The notes: a model not told the origin generated them from the sequence alone. Shown: positions 8,817 to 18,193, numbered from the stretch's first letter. The stretch: DNA of 64,000 bases from an uncultured Lachnospiraceae bacterium (GCA_910583965.1 CAJUAE010000009.1:1-64000); one strand, 5' to 3'. Numbers and translations are program-made.

Positions 8817-9782
8817 ATGATAAATAGTTTTCTGGATGTATCAGATTATGCAATTCTAGGTTTTGTGGGCGTAGCTTTTGCATATCTGTTGACCAGCTTT
8901 CTGCTGGCAGTTGGAATGAACAAACTTCCAAGGGATCATGGGCGGGAATTTGCCCATGACGGAGGGCTTTCTGCGGGTAAGCCGCGTGGTGCAGGGTTTG
9001 TGTTTATCCTTGTGTTTGTGCTGGTTGCGCTTATATTTGGAAATGCGGACAGGGAGATGATAATCTATTTGATTTTGACAGTCTCTGCAATGATGACAGG
9101 ATATCTTGACGATTGTGCAAAAGTGTCTTGGGGAGAATTGCGCAAAGGACTTTTGGATCTTTTGATTGCAGTTATGACTGCGATTACGGTGGTAAATTTT
9201 AATGGAAGTGATGTCACAATTGCACTGACAGGGCAGGTTATTGCATTTCCTCCCATCGTATATGGAGTGCTCGCAGTAATTTTGGTATGGGGTTCTATCA
9301 ATGTGACAAACTGTGCGGATGGGGTGGATGGTCTCTCTGGCACACTGACCAGTATCACGCTGTTTACGATTTATATGATTATGAATAGAACGGGAGTGGC
9401 ACCAGAATTTTCTTATACTATTTTGCTTTTTATTGCCTGTATTTTGGGTTATTTGTGGTTTAATGCAACCCCAAGCCGTCTTTTGATGGGAGATGCTGGT
9501 TCACGGGCGATGGGACTTTTTATTGCAGTATCTATTATGAAGACAGGAAGGCCATTTTTATACTTTCTTGTGGCTTTTGTATTGATGGTGGACGGCGGAA
9601 TAGGACTTGTGAAGGTATCGCTTTTGCGTTTTTTAAAGATAAAAATACTCACCAAGATACGCACACCGCTTCACGATCATGTGCGTAAAAATATGGGGTG
9701 GTCCAACGCACAGACTGTATTTAAATTTGCAATTATACAGATTATGATATCGGTGGCAGTAGTGTGGTTGACCGTGTTTTAG
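8817..9782 (+). CDS. MraY-like phospho-sugar:undecaprenyl-phosphate transferase
   Basis: This 321-residue protein has about ten hydrophobic segments and belongs to the MraY/WecA superfamily (glycosyltransferase 4 type). Visible motifs are the DDCAK magnesium motif, NCADGVDGLSG matching NxTDGLDGL, GDAGSRAMG matching GDTGSLALG, and PLHDHVRKN in place of the MraY PxHHH motif. Members transfer phospho-MurNAc-pentapeptide or phospho-GlcNAc to undecaprenyl phosphate at the inner leaflet. It is not in a dcw cluster, so it could be a paralogue with another sugar substrate. The start at 8817 has AAGGAG 9 bases upstream; a GTG at 8793 is possible. A strong terminator follows directly after the stop. 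Confidence 0.8.
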   Translation: MINSFLDVSDYAILGFVGVAFAYLLTSFLLAVGMNKLPRDHGREFAHDGGLSAGKPRGAGFVFILVFVLVALIFGNADREMIIYLILTVSAMMTGYLDDCAKVSWGELRKGLLDLLIAVMTAITVVNFNGSDVTIALTGQVIAFPPIVYGVLAVILVWGSINVTNCADGVDGLSGTLTSITLFTIYMIMNRTGVAPEFSYTILLFIACILGYLWFNATPSRLLMGDAGSRAMGLFIAVSIMKTGRPFLYFLVAFVLMVDGGIGLVKVSLLRFLKIKILTKIRTPLHDHVRKNMGWSNAQTVFKFAIIQIMISVAVVWLTVF

Positions 9783-9811
9783 GGCTGTCTTAGACAGCTC
9801 TTTTTGTTTTT
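9783..9811 (+). terminator. Rho-independent terminator
   Basis: GGGCTGTC-TTA-GACAGCTC is followed by TTTTTGTTTTT. It begins at the stop codon of the MraY-like gene. Confidence 0.93.
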
Positions 9812-9914
9812 ATGCACAGACCCGTGCAGAGGAAATAAGCCGCTAAGGCGGCGCACGGGTCGCGCGGCGAGTCGGGAAAGAGAAACTTTTCTACTCGATT
9901 GCACACGAGTGTCC
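9811..9914 (+). repeat. Terminator-associated repeat, family C, copy 1
   Basis: It starts TATGCACAGACCCGTGC directly at the T-tract. Stem 1 is GACCCGTGC (9819-9827) with GCACGGGTC (9853-9861), enclosing CCGC-TAA-GGCGG. Stem 2 joins CGAGT (9868-9872) with ACTCG (9893-9897). Close copies lie at 31963 and 56180. Confidence 0.88.
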
Positions 9915-9995
9915 GCCCTATAGAATTAGTTGTACAAATTGCCCTTAGTGAGCAAATTCCCACATACAATTTGCACAATTAATTTTGTATGGCGG
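9913..9995. repeat. Palindromic repeat, family E
   Basis: An imperfect inverted repeat of about 30 bases per arm runs from CCGCC (9913) to GGCGG (9995), with AT-rich arms containing GTACAAATTG and CAATTTGCAC. The right arm continues into AACTGTT and matches the sequence at 8587-8624. The remaining gap to the trmB start (9996-10135) is AT-rich and presumably holds its promoter. Confidence 0.7.
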
Positions 9996-10135
9996 AACTG
10001 TTATAAAATTGTATACAATTGTGCAAAAAATTTGAATTTTATAAAAATTTGGTGAAATTTATATGTGACAAATATAAATAATAGGTGTACAATGATATCG
10101 AATATACTGATAAAAAATGGAAGGAAATTATACAA

Positions 10136-10774
10136 GTGAGATTAAGAAATGTAACTGGTTCGCGGGAAGTAATCGCAGAAAGTTGTTTTGTGGTGCAGGA
10201 GCCTATTGCACATAGGGGAAAATGGGGTGCGCTATTTGGAAATCAAAATCCAATACACATTGAGATTGGAATGGGAAAAGGACGCTTTCTAATGGAGCTT
10301 GCAGCCCTAAATCCAGAGATTAATTTTATTGGCATAGAGAAATATTCTACTGTGTTATTGCGTGCAATTCAGAAGATGGAAGTACAAGAGCTCGACAATT
10401 TGCGATTTATTCGTATGGATGCAGAAGAAATCTGCGCAGTGTTTGGGTGTGGTGAGATTGCACAGATTTATTTAAATTTTTCTGACCCTTGGCCGAAAGA
10501 TAGACATGCCAAAAGACGTCTTCCGTCTCGACAGTTCCTTGCGCGCTACCATGAGATTTTGGCGCCAGATGGGCGAATTGCATTTAAGACAGACAATGCA
10601 GACTTATTTGAATTTGCACTTGCGGAGATTGATGCCGCGGGCTGGAAGATTGAGGCAATGACAAAGGATTTGCATCATGACGAAAAGATGTTAGCTGGAA
10701 ATATTATGACAGAGTATGAGGAAAAATTTTCAGCAATGGGGAATCCTATTTATAAGTATATTATTTATCGATAA
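10136..10774 (+). CDS. trmB: tRNA (guanine-N7)-methyltransferase
   Basis: TrmB makes m7G46 in tRNA using S-adenosylmethionine. The product of 212 residues shows the family landmarks: an RLRN start, NPIHIEIGMGKGRF (SAM-binding), NFIGIE, NFSDPWPKDRHAKRRL (the conserved DPWPKxRHxKRR active region), FKTDN, and a C-terminal GNIMTEYEEKF. The GTG at 10136 was chosen because it gives the N-terminus expected for the family, the usual length of about 213, and has AAGGA 10 bases upstream. It stops 14 bases before the antiporter operon and may be its first gene. Confidence 0.96.
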   Translation: MRLRNVTGSREVIAESCFVVQEPIAHRGKWGALFGNQNPIHIEIGMGKGRFLMELAALNPEINFIGIEKYSTVLLRAIQKMEVQELDNLRFIRMDAEEICAVFGCGEIAQIYLNFSDPWPKDRHAKRRLPSRQFLARYHEILAPDGRIAFKTDNADLFEFALAEIDAAGWKIEAMTKDLHHDEKMLAGNIMTEYEEKFSAMGNPIYKYIIYR

Positions 10775-10788
10775 AAGGAGGCGAAGAA

Positions 10789-11247
10789 ATGTTTGTCTTG
10801 TTTTTTCTGCTGTGGATTATATTTAACGGACAGATTACCTTGGAGATTGTGTTGTTTGGATTGGTAATTTCAGCGGCGGTGTACTGGTTTATCTGTCAGT
10901 TTATGAATTATAGTTTTCGGCGGGAGCTTGCCTATCTGAAAAAAGGTGGTTATCTGATACAATATTTGTATTATCTCTTAAAGGAGATTGTGAAAGCAAA
11001 CTTTGCGACAATAAAATTAATTTGTTCCGCAGGTAGGGTGGTAGAACCAGTAGTTATTGTGTTTGAGATACCTTTTAAGACAGACACGGCAAAATTTTTG
11101 CTTGCAAATTCTATTACATTAACGCCTGGAACAATCACAGTTGCCGTGGATGGGGACAAGTTTATTGTGCACTGTCTGGATAAGACCTTGGCAGAAGGGA
11201 TAGAGTCTTCTATCTTTGTGCGGCTTTTAGAAAAAATTGAGGCATGA
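10789..11247 (+). CDS. mrpE: Mrp-type cation/proton antiporter subunit E
   Basis: The 152-residue membrane protein has two N-terminal hydrophobic segments, then a domain with LIQYLYYLLKEIVKAN and LLANSITLTPGTITV, the conserved signature of MrpE/MnhE/MbhA proteins. It is a structural subunit of multi-subunit Na+(or other cation)/H+ antiporters. It begins an operon whose order E-F-G-D-B-C-D matches mbhA-H. AAAAGGAGG lies before the ATG, 14 bases after trmB. Confidence 0.93.
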   Translation: MFVLFFLLWIIFNGQITLEIVLFGLVISAAVYWFICQFMNYSFRRELAYLKKGGYLIQYLYYLLKEIVKANFATIKLICSAGRVVEPVVIVFEIPFKTDTAKFLLANSITLTPGTITVAVDGDKFIVHCLDKTLAEGIESSIFVRLLEKIEA

Positions 11248-11281
11248 TTCGGATATATTCGATTAGAAAGGATAGGAACCT

Positions 11282-11623
11282 ATGAACAGTGGAAATGTTA
11301 GGTTGGAAACAGTGTTTGAGATTGTTATGACTGTTTTTCCAGTCATATTGGCGTTGATGGTGTTTCTGTGTCTAATACGGGCAATCAAAGGACCGCGTAT
11401 TGCGGATCGCATTGTGGCAATTAATATGATGGGAACGCTTACGATGGTGATTATTGCCATTCTTGCAGTGAAAATGAATGAGGGATATCTTGTTGATATC
11501 TGCATTATTTATGCTATGATTTCATTTTTGGCGGTAACTCTTTTGACAAAAGTGTATATGGGTGTGTACGCTGAGCGAAAAAAGAAGGAGGCAGAAAAAC
11601 ATGACAGCACTACTCTGGATTAA
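11282..11623 (+). CDS. mrpF: Mrp-type antiporter subunit F
   Basis: The 113-residue product has three hydrophobic segments and the characteristic GPRIADRIVAINMMGTL segment followed by DICIIYAMISFLAV, as in MrpF/MnhF/MbhB. GAAAGGATAGG precedes the ATG. The 3' end overlaps mrpG by 23 bases, which suggests translational coupling. It is a membrane subunit of the antiporter complex. Confidence 0.93.
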   Translation: MNSGNVRLETVFEIVMTVFPVILALMVFLCLIRAIKGPRIADRIVAINMMGTLTMVIIAILAVKMNEGYLVDICIIYAMISFLAVTLLTKVYMGVYAERKKKEAEKHDSTTLD

Positions 11624-11957
11624 ATTTTTTGTAGGAATCACTTTGTTATTGTGTGGTATTGTAGTATTTGGAATTGAATTATTTGGGGTGTTTCGGTTTG
11701 GCTATGTCTTAAACAGAATGCATGCGGCGGCATTGGGGGATACGCTTGGCATTGCGCTGAGTATGGGAGGTCTTATTGTGTTGTGTGGTTTGAATTTCAT
11801 AGCACTCAAAATGATTTTGGTAGTAGTCTTTTTGTGGTTTGCCTCTCCTGTATCGTCTCATGTGCTTGCGCGTTTTGAGGTGGTGACAAATGAGGAACTT
11901 GTCAAAGAATGTGATGTGGAGGCGCTTTCAGAAGAAAAGCAGAATGGGAGGGAATAA
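11601..11957 (+). CDS. mrpG: Mrp-type antiporter subunit G
   Basis: The product of 118 residues has three hydrophobic segments and the RMHAAALGDTLGIAL motif, matching the RLHAATKxxTLG region of MrpG/MnhG/MbhC. The start at 11601 is set by AGGAGG nine bases upstream; it overlaps mrpF. It is a structural subunit of the antiporter. Confidence 0.92.
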   Translation: MTALLWIKFFVGITLLLCGIVVFGIELFGVFRFGYVLNRMHAAALGDTLGIALSMGGLIVLCGLNFIALKMILVVVFLWFASPVSSHVLARFEVVTNEELVKECDVEALSEEKQNGRE

Positions 11958-11961
11958 AAGT

Positions 11962-12249
11962 ATGCAGGTATTTCAGATTGTATTGTTTGTATTTCTGATT
12001 GTGTGTGCAATTTCAGTAAGCTTTTCTAAAAATTTGCTCAACTCGATTATAATCTTTATGTCTTATAGTTTGATTATGTCCATTATATGGATTTTATTGG
12101 AATCGCCAGACCTTGCGATTACAGAAGCAGCGGTTGGAGCGGGGATTACAAGTATTTTGTTTTTTGTCACACTCAAAAAAATTCATGCGATTGTGGCAAT
12201 TGACGAGGACAAAGAGGATGTTATAGATAAGAAGGGGGGAACAAAATGA
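11962..12249 (+). CDS. MbhD-type antiporter subunit (DUF4040-like)
   Basis: This 95-residue protein has three hydrophobic segments and the motif SPDLAITEAAVGAGITSILF, typical of MbhD and of the matching segment in MrpA/MrpB. It is the separate small subunit found in Mbh-like membrane arms. GGGAGGG precedes the ATG at 11962. The stop overlaps the next start in an ATGA. Confidence 0.88.
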   Translation: MQVFQIVLFVFLIVCAISVSFSKNLLNSIIIFMSYSLIMSIIWILLESPDLAITEAAVGAGITSILFFVTLKKIHAIVAIDEDKEDVIDKKGGTK

Positions 12250-13208
12250 GCCGTCTATTATCTGAGGAAGAATACCGCAAGACAACAGCATTTAAAATTA
12301 GACGCTGGTATCGCGGGGAAAAAGACCCTTATGTTGGCACTGTGGAATTAAAGCCGCAAACACCTTTTGCGGAGGATATTAATGCCATGAAACACCGCGT
12401 CCACGACGAGGCAATCTTAAGAAGAAAAATTTATGATGTTGAACACAATCGAAAACTTCAGATTTTTTCTAAATTTTATCGGGTTGTTTCAGTACTGTTT
12501 GTGTTTATGTTAATTGGAATCCTGCTGTATATGGTATCCTATTTGCCGCCGGTGGGAAATGCGGCAAATCCAGATAACAATGAGGTTGCCACCAAGTATA
12601 TTGAAGATGCCATGAAGGATACAGGAGCAGTGAATATTGTCACAGGTATGATTTTGGACTATCGTGCTTTTGATACGCTTGGTGAGTCTAATGTACTGTT
12701 TATTGCCACATGCACAGTGTTGATTCTACTGCGGGTGGACAATCGGTCAAAGAAGGAGGAGGAGGAGGCAAACGACCGCCTTTATGAACCGAAAAATGAT
12801 ATTATTTTACAGAAAGTTGCTTTTTTTCTTGTTCCAATGATTATTATTTTTGGCATCTATGTGATTTTAAACGGACATTTGTCACCAGGAGGCGGTTTTT
12901 CTGGTGGTGCAATTATTGGTTCTGGACTGATTTTATATGTCAATGCTTTTGGCTTTAAAAAGATTGAACGCTTTTTTACGCAGAAGACGTATAAGTGGAT
13001 TTGCTTTGTGGCGTTATTATTTTACTGTCTTGCAAAAACATATTCCTTTTATTGTGGAGCACATCATCTTGAGACAGGGATTCCGCTGGGAACGCCAGGA
13101 GCAATCTTAAGTTCTGGTTTGATTCTACCACTCAATATCTGCGTTGGCATGGTGGTTGCCTGTACAATGTATGCATTCTACGCCATGTTTCGCAAAGGAG
13201 GGTTTTAA
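12246..13208 (+). CDS. mrpB: MrpB-type antiporter subunit with MbhE-like N-terminal part
   Basis: The 320-residue product has a charged cytoplasmic N-terminus (about 1-75) and a first membrane segment. A NIVTGMILDYRAFDTLGE motif, as in MbhE and the end of MrpA, is followed by an MrpB/MbhF domain with LSPGGGFSGGAIIGSG and a terminal helix pair. It therefore appears to fuse MbhE and MbhF equivalents. The start overlaps the previous stop (ATGA), with a G-rich ribosome site. The long charged N-terminus is unusual for MrpB. Confidence 0.9.
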   Translation: MSRLLSEEEYRKTTAFKIRRWYRGEKDPYVGTVELKPQTPFAEDINAMKHRVHDEAILRRKIYDVEHNRKLQIFSKFYRVVSVLFVFMLIGILLYMVSYLPPVGNAANPDNNEVATKYIEDAMKDTGAVNIVTGMILDYRAFDTLGESNVLFIATCTVLILLRVDNRSKKEEEEANDRLYEPKNDIILQKVAFFLVPMIIIFGIYVILNGHLSPGGGFSGGAIIGSGLILYVNAFGFKKIERFFTQKTYKWICFVALLFYCLAKTYSFYCGAHHLETGIPLGTPGAILSSGLILPLNICVGMVVACTMYAFYAMFRKGGF

Positions 13209-13209
13209 T

Positions 13210-13584
13210 ATGGGAGGAAATTTGCTTGCAAATTACGGGGAAGCAGTTGCTATGATTTTGTTTGGCATTGGATTTTCCAATCTTCTTCTACAAAAAAACC
13301 TGATTAAAAAAATTATTGGTTTGAATATAATGGACACAGCAACCTATCTTTTTCTTGCAGAAAAAGGTTATATTGCCGGGAGAGTGGCACCAATCGTTGT
13401 GAATGGGAACACTAGTGTGGAGATGTATATTAATCCAGTTCCAAGTGGACTTGTACTGACGGGGATTGTTGTGTCTGTGTCAGTGACAGCGCTGATGCTC
13501 TCACTTACAATTCGGCTTTATAGAAGATATCACACACTAGATATGGATGAGATTTCAACCATGCTTAAGAAGGAGGACCAGTGA
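13210..13584 (+). CDS. mrpC: Mrp-type antiporter subunit C (NuoK-like)
   Basis: The 124-residue protein has three hydrophobic segments with GLNIMDTATYLFL and a PVPSGLVLTGIVVSVSVTAL stretch, as in MrpC/MnhC/MbhG, homologous to NuoK of complex I. AAAGGAGGG lies before the ATG. Its stop overlaps the next start in TGATG. Confidence 0.93.
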   Translation: MGGNLLANYGEAVAMILFGIGFSNLLLQKNLIKKIIGLNIMDTATYLFLAEKGYIAGRVAPIVVNGNTSVEMYINPVPSGLVLTGIVVSVSVTALMLSLTIRLYRRYHTLDMDEISTMLKKEDQ

Positions 13585-15101
13585 TGGACTTTATACAGAA
13601 TTTTCCATTTTTTAGCATTCTGCTGTCGCTTGGTTCTGGGGTTTTGACATCGATAATGAGCAAGCAGGTGGCCCGTTTGTGGAACACATTTATTTTGGTT
13701 GTGATTACTGTGATGTCGGCTGTCTTGTTTGTATATATGCTGGAAGTACAAGAACCCTATACCTTTATGATGGGACACTTTCCGGCGCCTTGGGGAAATG
13801 AGATTCGGGCAGGAGTTCTTGAAGCCGGAATGGCACTCTTTTTCTGTCTGATAATGTTTCTCTCCCTGATAGGAGGTCAAGAACATCTTGATGCCGAGAT
13901 TGAGGATACCAAAATTAATCTTTACTATATTATGATTAATTTGCTTCTAAGCTCGCTGCTTGCATTGATTTACACAAACGACCTTTTTACGGCGTATGTC
14001 TTTGTAGAAATTAATACAATCAGCGCATGTGGCTTGATTATGATTACACAGAGTGGACGAACGATTGAGGCAGCAACACGCTATATGATTATGGCTTCCC
14101 TTGGTTCAGGATTACTCTTAATGGGGCTTTGCGTTCTGTATGATATTACAGGACATTTGTTGATGAGTAATATCAAAAGTAGCATTGCGTATGTCTATGC
14201 ACAAGGAATTTATAATATTCCACTGATTGCTTCTATTGGTATGGTGGTGGTTGGTCTTGCTATCAAAAGTGCACTTTATCCGTTTCACACGTGGCTTCCA
14301 GATGCATATGGTTACTCCACAGTATCCAGTGCGGCGATTTTGTCAAGCCTTGTATCAAAAGGGTATATTTTTCTGTTAATCAAGATTTTTTTCCGTGTGG
14401 TTGGTTTTGAGATTATTGTGAATACAAGGATTGTTAATATCTTGTTTGTGTTTGGTCTTCTCGGTATGATTATGGGGTCAATCAACGCAATTTTGGAAAA
14501 TGATATTCGGCGTATGATCGCTTTTTCATCGGTCGCTCAGATTGGATATATTTATATGGGATTTGGACTTGGGACAACAATGGGCATTGTGGCAAGTATT
14601 TTTCATATTTTATCGCACGCCTCGACAAAATCACTTTTGTTTGTTGCGGGGGCAGGACTTACCGATGCTTCTGGGGAAAGTAGGAAATTTGCGGATTTAA
14701 CAGGAAGTGGATTTCGGAATCCTATGGCGGGAGTTGCGTTTTCAATCGGTGCATGTTCTATGGTAGGAATCCCGCTATTTTCTGGATTTATTTCAAAAAT
14801 GCAGTTTGCGGAAGCAGCCGTACAGAACAGTTTGCAGAAAATGCTTCCAACGCTGATTTGTCTGGCGGTTAGCACTGTACTCAATGCCATTTATTTTATG
14901 AAGACTGTTATACGCATTTATACACCTGTCAGCAAAAATATGAAAAAAACGCAGGCGGGAGAGGCAGCAATGATTGGCATTAAGGAGCATCCGTTATATA
15001 ATACAGCATTAATATTGATGATTTTGTTAAATGTTGTGCTTGGGTGTTGTTCTCAGCCAATTGTAGACTGGATTACCGATGGTTTAGCCATGTTTGGATG
15101 A
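13584..15101 (+). CDS. mrpD: Antiporter-type proton-conducting subunit 1 (MrpD-like)
   Basis: The 505-residue protein has about fourteen membrane segments and belongs to the MrpD/NuoN/NuoM/NuoL family. The key glutamate is in YVFVEINTISACG, and the lysine in VGLAIKSALYPFHTWLPDAY; a further charged site lies in SHASTKSLLF. The family moves protons or Na+ through half-channels lined by these residues. It occupies the MrpD/MbhH position. ATG at 13584 is chosen (AGGAGG nine bases upstream); the GTG just before it is an alternative. Confidence 0.92.
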   Translation: MDFIQNFPFFSILLSLGSGVLTSIMSKQVARLWNTFILVVITVMSAVLFVYMLEVQEPYTFMMGHFPAPWGNEIRAGVLEAGMALFFCLIMFLSLIGGQEHLDAEIEDTKINLYYIMINLLLSSLLALIYTNDLFTAYVFVEINTISACGLIMITQSGRTIEAATRYMIMASLGSGLLLMGLCVLYDITGHLLMSNIKSSIAYVYAQGIYNIPLIASIGMVVVGLAIKSALYPFHTWLPDAYGYSTVSSAAILSSLVSKGYIFLLIKIFFRVVGFEIIVNTRIVNILFVFGLLGMIMGSINAILENDIRRMIAFSSVAQIGYIYMGFGLGTTMGIVASIFHILSHASTKSLLFVAGAGLTDASGESRKFADLTGSGFRNPMAGVAFSIGACSMVGIPLFSGFISKMQFAEAAVQNSLQKMLPTLICLAVSTVLNAIYFMKTVIRIYTPVSKNMKKTQAGEAAMIGIKEHPLYNTALILMILLNVVLGCCSQPIVDWITDGLAMFG

Positions 15102-15116
15102 TAGGGAAGGAGTGCG

Positions 15117-16667
15117 ATGAATTACATGATTTTGGTTTCGGTTGTCCTGCCTATACTAGTGGGAGTTATTCTGCTTTTTTTGCCAGCGAATGTATTGAAG
15201 AATAGGCAGTATCTTTTAAAAGTGACAGGGTTGTCATTTTTGGTGTGTGCATTTGTGGCAGGTTATGTAGTGAGTGGTGCAGCGGGGGACAGGCAGGTCT
15301 TATTTTATATCGTTGACAAGATTCCAGTATACTTTGCGATAGATAGTCTTGGGAAATTTTTTGCAGGGATTGTAATTGCTATATTTTTGTTAGCAGGATG
15401 TTTTTCCTTTGTCTATATGGCCCATGAGCAGAATGAAAAGAGATACTATGGCTTTTATCTAATAACATTTGGTGTGCTGATGGGGCTGTGTTTTGCAGGA
15501 AATCTTGTGACGCTCTATCTTTTCTATGAGTTTATGACGCTTGCCTCTATGCCATTAGTGATTCACTCTGGCACAAAAGAGGCTGTTATGGCTAGCTTAA
15601 AGTATTTGTTTTACTCTTTTTGTGGTGCATATATGGCGCTGTTTGGCATTTATTTTTTGTATCAATATGCCTTGACGTTTGAGGCTTCTGTCTCTGGCGC
15701 TTTGGGGATTGCACAGTACAGCGAGACAGCGCGCATGATGGAGTTTGTACCAGGTGGTTGGCTGGATACAGAGGCTGTTGCACTGTCAGGAAATACTGAA
15801 ATGTGTCTTGTCGCAGTATTTTTAATGATTGTGGGATTTGGCGTGAAAGCGGGGTGTTTTCCGTTTCATGCATGGCTTCCAACAGCACACCCTGTTGCAC
15901 CTGCACCTGCCTCCGCATTTCTGTCGGGTATTATTGTAAAGGGTGGTGTCCTCGCATTAATTCGGACCGTATATTATTGCGTTGGTGCAGAGTTTCTGCG
16001 TGGCACTTGGGTGCAAATGGTTTGGGGTATCCTTGCGGTAGTGACACTTATAATGGGGTCAGTACTTGCATTTAAAGAGCGCGTGCTCAAAAAACGCCTT
16101 GCTTACTCGACAGTTTCTAATCTTTCGTATATACTATTGGGATTGTCTATGTTAAATTTAACTGCATTTACAGGGAGTTTGTTACATGTGATATTTCATG
16201 CAGCAATAAAAAGTGCGCTGTTTCTTTTTGCAGGTGCATTAATTTTTGTAACAGGACGAACAAAAGTTAATGAATATATAGGACTTGGCAAAAAGATGCC
16301 AATTCTTTTTGGGAGTTATACAATTGTGTCACTAGGATTGGTTGGCATTCCGCCGACAAGTGGGATTGTGAGCAAATGGTATCTGGCGACTGGATGTCTT
16401 GAGAGTGATTTGACAGGACTCTCTTGGATTGGTCCGGCTGCACTGTTAGTCTCAGCGCTTTTGACAGCGGGATATTTACTTCCAATCAGTGTCAATGCTT
16501 TTCTAAAAGAACCTGACTATGAGGTGATGCGCAATGACTACAAAGAACCGCATCTGTTAATGCTAATACCAATTGCATTACTTGCAACAATCACTTTTGC
16601 GTTTGGATTATATCCTGTACCATGGACGCAATGGATACAAAATGGGATTGCCGCTGGATTATTTTAG
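15117..16667 (+). CDS. Antiporter-type proton-conducting subunit 2
   Basis: This 516-residue paralogue has about fourteen membrane segments. It keeps the glutamate (LYLFYEFMTLASMPL), the lysine (FGVKAGCFPFHAWLPTAHP) and the second lysine in GIIVKGGVLALIR, so it should be able to translocate ions. Canonical Mrp complexes contain only one MrpD and one MrpA. AAGGAG precedes the start 15 bases after the previous stop, so it is translated from the same operon. Confidence 0.9.
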   Translation: MNYMILVSVVLPILVGVILLFLPANVLKNRQYLLKVTGLSFLVCAFVAGYVVSGAAGDRQVLFYIVDKIPVYFAIDSLGKFFAGIVIAIFLLAGCFSFVYMAHEQNEKRYYGFYLITFGVLMGLCFAGNLVTLYLFYEFMTLASMPLVIHSGTKEAVMASLKYLFYSFCGAYMALFGIYFLYQYALTFEASVSGALGIAQYSETARMMEFVPGGWLDTEAVALSGNTEMCLVAVFLMIVGFGVKAGCFPFHAWLPTAHPVAPAPASAFLSGIIVKGGVLALIRTVYYCVGAEFLRGTWVQMVWGILAVVTLIMGSVLAFKERVLKKRLAYSTVSNLSYILLGLSMLNLTAFTGSLLHVIFHAAIKSALFLFAGALIFVTGRTKVNEYIGLGKKMPILFGSYTIVSLGLVGIPPTSGIVSKWYLATGCLESDLTGLSWIGPAALLVSALLTAGYLLPISVNAFLKEPDYEVMRNDYKEPHLLMLIPIALLATITFAFGLYPVPWTQWIQNGIAAGLF

Positions 16668-16683
16668 AAAGGGGAAGAAGATC

Positions 16684-18177
16684 ATGATTTTGGGTTTGAT
16701 GCTTACAGTGATACTGCTTCCTTTTGCAGGCGGTATGTTATTACAGATAATAAAGTTTAAGAACAAGCGAAACAAAGAGTGTTATATTTTTTTGTATGTA
16801 CTCGTCAATACATTATTGACGTATGTGTTGCTATCACATGGCCCGACAGAATTGATTCGCGTGATTAATTTTGCTGGGGCAAAGCTTGATTTTTCTTTAA
16901 AAATAGATGGCATGAGCATGGTGTTTGCGGGGTTGGTATCGACACTCTGGCCACTGGCCACGCTGTATTCTTTTCCCTATATGGAACATGAACACAATGG
17001 GCGCGTTCACGAAAACATATTTTATATGTTCTACACTGCGACTTATGGTGTGACTCTTGGCGTTGCTATGTCAGGAAATATGTTGACAATGTATTGTTTT
17101 TATGAGTTGCTTACACTGGTGACAGTTCCGCTAGTAATGCATACTTTGACCAGAGAGGCAGTTCACGCAAGTCGCAAGTATTTTTACTATTCGCTTGGAG
17201 GTGCCGCCTTTGCATTTATCGGTTTAATTTTTCTGGTGGTTTATGGGAATAGTCTTGCATTTACCTATGGCGGTGTACTAAATGTATCGCAGACAGATGA
17301 CAAGAAGAACTTATTATTGTTTATTTATGTGTTGGCATTTATGGGATTTGGGGTGAAGGCTGCAGTCTGTCCGTTTAATGCGTGGCTTCCGCAAGCGGGT
17401 GTAGCACCGACACCAGTCACAGCACTTTTACATGCAGTGGCAGTCGTAAAATCAGGTGCATTTGCAATTATGCGTTTGACATATTATAGTTTTGGCACAG
17501 ATTTTCTGCGCGGAACTTGGGCTCAGTACCTTCTTTTGTGTGTTGTAATCTTTACAATTGTGTATGGCTGTAGTATGGCTGTAAAAGAGACACATATGAA
17601 ACGCAGACTTGCTTTTTCGACGATTTCTAATCTGTCGTATATATTGTTTGGCGTGCTGATTATGACGCCGCTTGGCCTTGTCGGGGCATTGTGTCATATG
17701 GTGTTTCATGGTGTGATGAAGATTTGCTCGTTTTTCTGTGCAGGTGCAATGATCACACAGGCACATGTAAATTATGTGTATGAGACGGATGGATTGGCGA
17801 AAAAAATGCCAAAAATATTTGCAATTTTTACAATATCTTCGTTTGCGCTGATGGGAGTGCCAGGGCTTTGTGGTTTTGTGTCGAAATGGCATCTTGCGAA
17901 AGCTGCCTTTGCAAGTGGTGATATACTGATAATTGCAGGAGTGGGAGGGCTTTTAATCTCGGCGTTGCTCACGGCGATTTATATGCTTAGTGTTGTGATT
18001 CGCGCATATTTTCCCGGAAATGATTTCAATGATGAAAAGTTACAGGATAATATTCATGACCCTGATTGGCGCATGGTATTTCCATTGTTTTTATTTGTGG
18101 TTGTAATGGTGGTGATTGGTGTATATAGCGCGCCGCTTGTAAAATTCTTTACAAGTGTGGCAGGCGGTCGAATCTAA
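16684..18177 (+). CDS. Antiporter-type proton-conducting subunit 3
   Basis: The 497-residue protein is another MrpD/NuoM-like subunit. It keeps MYCFYELLTLVTVPL (glutamate), GFGVKAAVCPFNAWLPQAG (lysine), and a lysine in HAVAVVKSGAFAIMR. It is most similar in layout to the preceding subunit, so the pair may derive from tandem duplication. GAAAGGGGAAG precedes the ATG at 16684. It adds a third ion path to the predicted complex. Confidence 0.9.
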   Translation: MILGLMLTVILLPFAGGMLLQIIKFKNKRNKECYIFLYVLVNTLLTYVLLSHGPTELIRVINFAGAKLDFSLKIDGMSMVFAGLVSTLWPLATLYSFPYMEHEHNGRVHENIFYMFYTATYGVTLGVAMSGNMLTMYCFYELLTLVTVPLVMHTLTREAVHASRKYFYYSLGGAAFAFIGLIFLVVYGNSLAFTYGGVLNVSQTDDKKNLLLFIYVLAFMGFGVKAAVCPFNAWLPQAGVAPTPVTALLHAVAVVKSGAFAIMRLTYYSFGTDFLRGTWAQYLLLCVVIFTIVYGCSMAVKETHMKRRLAFSTISNLSYILFGVLIMTPLGLVGALCHMVFHGVMKICSFFCAGAMITQAHVNYVYETDGLAKKMPKIFAIFTISSFALMGVPGLCGFVSKWHLAKAAFASGDILIIAGVGGLLISALLTAIYMLSVVIRAYFPGNDFNDEKLQDNIHDPDWRMVFPLFLFVVVMVVIGVYSAPLVKFFTSVAGGRI

Positions 18178-18193
18178 GGAGGGGTGTTGCAAA

